The notes under the pieces are model-generated. The model was not told where the DNA came from and did not search any database. It saw only the letters and a program-made list of their open reading frames with translations. From positions 62,001 through 126,000 of the forward strand of contig JAZUJK010000021.1 in assembly GCA_045642705.1 (NCBI GenBank): a stretch of 64,000 bases of DNA, written 5' to 3'. The stretch is from UBA1227 sp045642705 (lineage in GTDB: Bacteria; Bacillota; Clostridia; Oscillospirales; Acutalibacteraceae). This document shows positions 61,666-64,000 of this stretch, piece by piece; the first letter of the stretch is position 1, and each line of letters begins with the position of its first letter. The position numbers were made by a program, and so were the translations under genes.

Positions 61666-63285
61666 TTATTCACTTCTAGAAATGCTGAACTTGTACTGAT
61701 CCTTACCATTTCTCTTAGCTTCGTAAAGAGCAGCATCAGCCTTCTTGAAGAGTTCTTCATATGTCTTGCCATCCTTATTGAACATGGCAACACCAATACT
61801 GGTGGAAAGTCGTCCAGGGAATCCGTTATCGATACCATATCTCTTGAATGATGATGTGAGCTGTTGTAACTTATCACATACCATTGCAACGGACTGAACA
61901 TTTTTAATAAGTACCACGAACTCGTCACCGCCCGCACGACCTAAGATATCGGTCTCACGGAAGTTACGATTAAGTTCGTTAGAAAATGCAAGCAAGATCT
62001 GGTCACCAACTGTATGGCCACGTGTATCATTGATTGTCTTGAAGTTATCGATATCAATGATAAGAAGTGCATGCTGTACAGATGAATCCTTCTCGAGGCA
62101 CTCCTCGATAAGACTCTTGGTTGTCATCTTGTTATAGAGCTGTGTAAGAGGATCCTTCTCTGCTTCGAGTTTCAATCTATCCTCATTATTCTTACGCTCC
62201 TGAATATTCTGAACTAGGCAGAGGGCATATATGTTACCATCATCAACCGTTGGCTCCTGCTTAGTCATAAGAATGGATACCCATTCATATTCATCCTCTG
62301 CGCTAAGGATACGGGCTTCTGAATAAATCTGAGAGCCGCCGAGTGTCATAAACTCGTTCTCAACGTGCTCAATATTGAATACGCGAGAGAACATATTGGC
62401 ATCATCAGGATGAACAAGCTGATATGCATAACGATACAAGTCATCAATTGACATATCCCTTTTATCAGTTGCTGTCATTCCATAATGCTCATTATCTCTG
62501 AGCATTACACATTCGCCAGTTACAAGATTTATCTCAAATGCGATATCAAATACTTCTTCAAAGACATTTCCAAGTCTTCTCTGTGATGCTGTTGTTTCAG
62601 CCAAAGCCTTACCGTTTAGGAAGAAACCATTAAGTCTCTCAACATGGTTAACATCTGTAATGAATATTGCAAGGATAATTGCAGGAATTGCAGATACAAC
62701 CTCTCCAGTTGTAAGAGCGCCGAGTGTAAGACCACGATATATCAACAAGCCTGCTGATGCGGCAGCACAGAGCATTGTCGGTACACCTTCAACCAAATTA
62801 TAAACTGGAACCATAAAGCCCAATATCATAAGTGGCATCCAAACAACCATTACAAGCATCCAATTGTCTGGGAAAGCAAAAATTGGGAATGTTGTAATTA
62901 AGAAATAAACAAACCAAAATATAGTGAATAAAACCTGAGTAAACTGGAAATTCTTCTTGTCATATGGTTTGGTGTCATCAGCGATAATTGTATATATTTT
63001 GCGCGCAGCAAACGCAAAAGCGATAATTCCTATTACGCCTGCTCCCTCTGCGACCATAAGCACTGGTGATAAGTACTGTCTTACGATTGGTGTAGAGAGA
63101 ACTACTATGATATAAGCAATCAAGAATATGCTGAAATTGAATGTTCTCTGTATGTTTGAAACGACACGTCTTCTCTCAACATATGCGAGATACTGAGCCT
63201 CATGTTCATCATCAGGCTTTTGCGTTCCATAATATTTACTTACAAGACTCAATTTTTTAAGCGAGTCATTAACTGGACCCTTCAC
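61666..63285 (-). CDS. membrane diguanylate cyclase with PAS domain (GGDEF, I-site present)
   Basis: A 539-residue protein. About six membrane helices lie between 45 and 215. A PAS-like sensor domain covers about 240-365 (VFDIAFEINLVTGECVML, VHPDDANMF) and a GGDEF domain about 370-535. The active site is RAGGDEF (450-456), with the I-site RETD at 443-446. It makes cyclic di-GMP under control of an envelope or PAS signal. The start is GTG at 63285 with AGGAGA upstream. It is first in an operon with the repeat-rich protein. Confidence 0.9.
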   Translation of the reverse strand: MKGPVNDSLKKLSLVSKYYGTQKPDDEHEAQYLAYVERRRVVSNIQRTFNFSIFLIAYIIVVLSTPIVRQYLSPVLMVAEGAGVIGIIAFAFAARKIYTIIADDTKPYDKKNFQFTQVLFTIFWFVYFLITTFPIFAFPDNWMLVMVVWMPLMILGFMVPVYNLVEGVPTMLCAAASAGLLIYRGLTLGALTTGEVVSAIPAIILAIFITDVNHVERLNGFFLNGKALAETTASQRRLGNVFEEVFDIAFEINLVTGECVMLRDNEHYGMTATDKRDMSIDDLYRYAYQLVHPDDANMFSRVFNIEHVENEFMTLGGSQIYSEARILSAEDEYEWVSILMTKQEPTVDDGNIYALCLVQNIQERKNNEDRLKLEAEKDPLTQLYNKMTTKSLIEECLEKDSSVQHALLIIDIDNFKTINDTRGHTVGDQILLAFSNELNRNFRETDILGRAGGDEFVVLIKNVQSVAMVCDKLQQLTSSFKRYGIDNGFPGRLSTSIGVAMFNKDGKTYEELFKKADAALYEAKRNGKDQYKFSISRSE

Positions 63286-63335
63286 AGTATCGTCTCCTAT
63301 ATATAAATATATATAATCGTAGAAATATTTAATCT

Positions 63336-63364
63336 ATTATATTACTATTTTACCGATAAATCAA
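63336..63364 (-). promoter_or_regulatory. promoter of the third diguanylate cyclase
   Basis: TTGATT (63364-63359) and TATAAT (63341-63336) are spaced 17 bases apart on the minus strand. Confidence 0.75.
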
Positions 63365-63381
63365 ATATTTAGGAAAAAATA

Positions 63382-63410
63382 AAAGGAGTTGCAATCGCAA
63401 CTCCTTTTTT
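63382..63410 (-). terminator. terminator after the zinc-ribbon gene
   Basis: The stem AAAGGAGTTGC / GCAACTCCTTT with loop AATC is followed by TTTTATTTTTT on the minus strand and by TTT on the plus strand. Confidence 0.9.
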
Positions 63411-63422
63411 CATACAGAAAAA

Positions 63423-63701
63423 TTAATCTTCTTCCTTCATCTTAGCGAAGCACTCGCTGCAATAAACAGGTCTGTCTTCTCTTGGCTGGAATGGAACCTT
63501 AGCTGGGCCACCGCATGAAGCACATGTTGCCTCATACATCTGTCTCTCAGCCTTCTGAGCGTTCTTTCTTGCATCACGGCAAGCCTTGCAACGCTGTGGC
63601 TCGTTCTCAAAACCTTTTTCTGCATAGAATTCCTGTTCACCAGCTGTGAATACGAATTCTTCTCCGCACTCCTTACAAATGAGTGTCTTGTCCTCGTACA
63701 T
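63423..63701 (-). CDS. zinc-ribbon protein (zf-trcl family)
   Basis: A 92-residue protein with two zinc-binding motifs. The first pairs CKEC near residue 9 with CKAC near 38. The second pairs CASC near 59 with CSEC near 81. The layout matches small zinc-ribbon proteins of unknown function in Clostridia. The helical part EFYAEKGFENEPQRCKACR is a typical segment. It has its own promoter and terminator, so it is a single-gene unit. Confidence 0.85.
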   Translation of the reverse strand: MYEDKTLICKECGEEFVFTAGEQEFYAEKGFENEPQRCKACRDARKNAQKAERQMYEATCASCGGPAKVPFQPREDRPVYCSECFAKMKEED

Positions 63702-63757
63702 TTCTATATACCCCGCTTGAATTTTATTAGTCCAAATTGATGAACCTAATCAAGCAT

Positions 63758-63786
63758 ATAGTATACCCGACAAATTCATTTGTCAA
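63758..63786 (-). promoter_or_regulatory. promoter of the zinc-ribbon gene
   Basis: TTGACA (63786-63781) and TACTAT (63763-63758) are spaced 17 bases apart on the minus strand. It lies between the end of the surface-protein gene and the zinc-ribbon gene. Confidence 0.8.
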
Positions 63787-63831
63787 ATAAAATAAACGAA
63801 TTGGCGTTATTATTTTTAAAAAAATTTACAC

Positions 63832-64000
63832 CTATTTCTTTTTGATAAAAACCGGAACCAAACTTGCGCCTAAAATTACCACAGCAACAACGCCGACTAT
63901 TATCATGATTTTTCCCGTGCTGCTCTGTCCAGTCATAGGAATTGTATTCATTGTATCAGGTGATAGAGCGAATGCTCTGAACGCAACAAGGAACACACTT
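63832..64000 (-). CDS. C-terminal end of a probable sortase-anchored surface protein (partial)
   Basis: The reading frame is open from the right edge to a TAG stop (63834-63832), 55 residues before the stop. It contains IPMTG followed by QSSTG, one hydrophobic helix of about 22 residues and the basic tail FIKKK. This is the layout of a sortase cell-wall sorting signal, with Ile for Leu in LPxTG. The rest of the protein lies outside the window, so its role is unknown. Confidence 0.7.
   Translation of the reverse strand, partial: SVFLVAFRAFALSPDTMNTIPMTGQSSTGKIMIIVGVVAVVILGASLVPVFIKKK

Overview
The window looks like chromosome of a low-to-moderate GC Gram-positive anaerobe of the class Clostridia. 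The reasons are strong Shine-Dalgarno sites, consensus housekeeping promoters, a B. subtilis-type purine riboswitch in front of xpt, two ArgR-type operators in front of argGH, a short SRP RNA upstream of dnaX, and a BmpA/NupOPQ-type nucleoside transporter. The species cannot be named from the sequence alone. Almost all of the window is coding, and bidirectional terminators separate the convergent operons.

Region 1 (1-95): the start of a leftward gene with its own promoter sits at the left edge. A gene-poor AT-rich stretch follows to about 700.

Region 2 (727-21804): a leftward capsule/exopolysaccharide operon of 20 genes. It runs from a membrane-bound PglF/CapD-type dehydratase, a PLP aminotransferase and a PglC-type phosphoglycosyl transferase, through tailoring enzymes, glycosyltransferases, Wzy and Wzx, to CapE, CapG and CapF. 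Three nucleotide-sugar routes are visible: a 4-amino-4,6-dideoxy sugar (probable initiating sugar), a 3-amino-uronic acid (UDP-sugar dehydrogenase, Gfo/Idh/MocA oxidoreductase, DegT aminotransferase), and UDP-L-FucNAc (CapE, CapG, CapF). Two separate ATP-grasp plus HAD gene pairs, a LicD protein and a WbpG-type amidotransferase suggest unusual decorations.

Region 3 (22106-25707): a GMP synthase lacking the glutaminase domain diverges from a small signalling operon (HD-GYP protein, mini-CheA-like protein, CheY-like receiver).

Region 4 (25796-33028): a purine-salvage unit made of the riboswitch, xpt, a BMP lipoprotein and the NupOPQ ABC transporter. A LytS-like sensor protein without its phosphoacceptor histidine and an initiator tRNA gene follow.

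Region 5 (33111-40590): a leftward operon of a RING/DUF2628 protein, pth, mfd, a YtrB-like ABC ATPase with its permease, and two small membrane proteins.

Region 6 (40691-52171): prfB and rpsF-ssb-rpsR (+), a degenerate P-type-ATPase-like giant protein and rlmB (-), then SRP RNA, dnaX, ybaB, recR, smpB, tmRNA and a flavoprotein (+).

Region 7 (52270-64000): argG-argH under two ARG boxes, secA followed by two tandem diguanylate cyclases, a third diguanylate cyclase with a repeat-rich membrane-anchored protein, a zinc-ribbon protein, and the end of a probable sortase-anchored surface protein at the right edge.

The window holds four proteins of cyclic-di-GMP type (three GGDEF, one HD-GYP). The most unusual items are the two ATP-grasp/HAD pairs, the pseudo-P-type ATPase, the LytS-like pseudokinase, the glutaminase-free GuaA, and the smpB stop codon that directly abuts the tmRNA.
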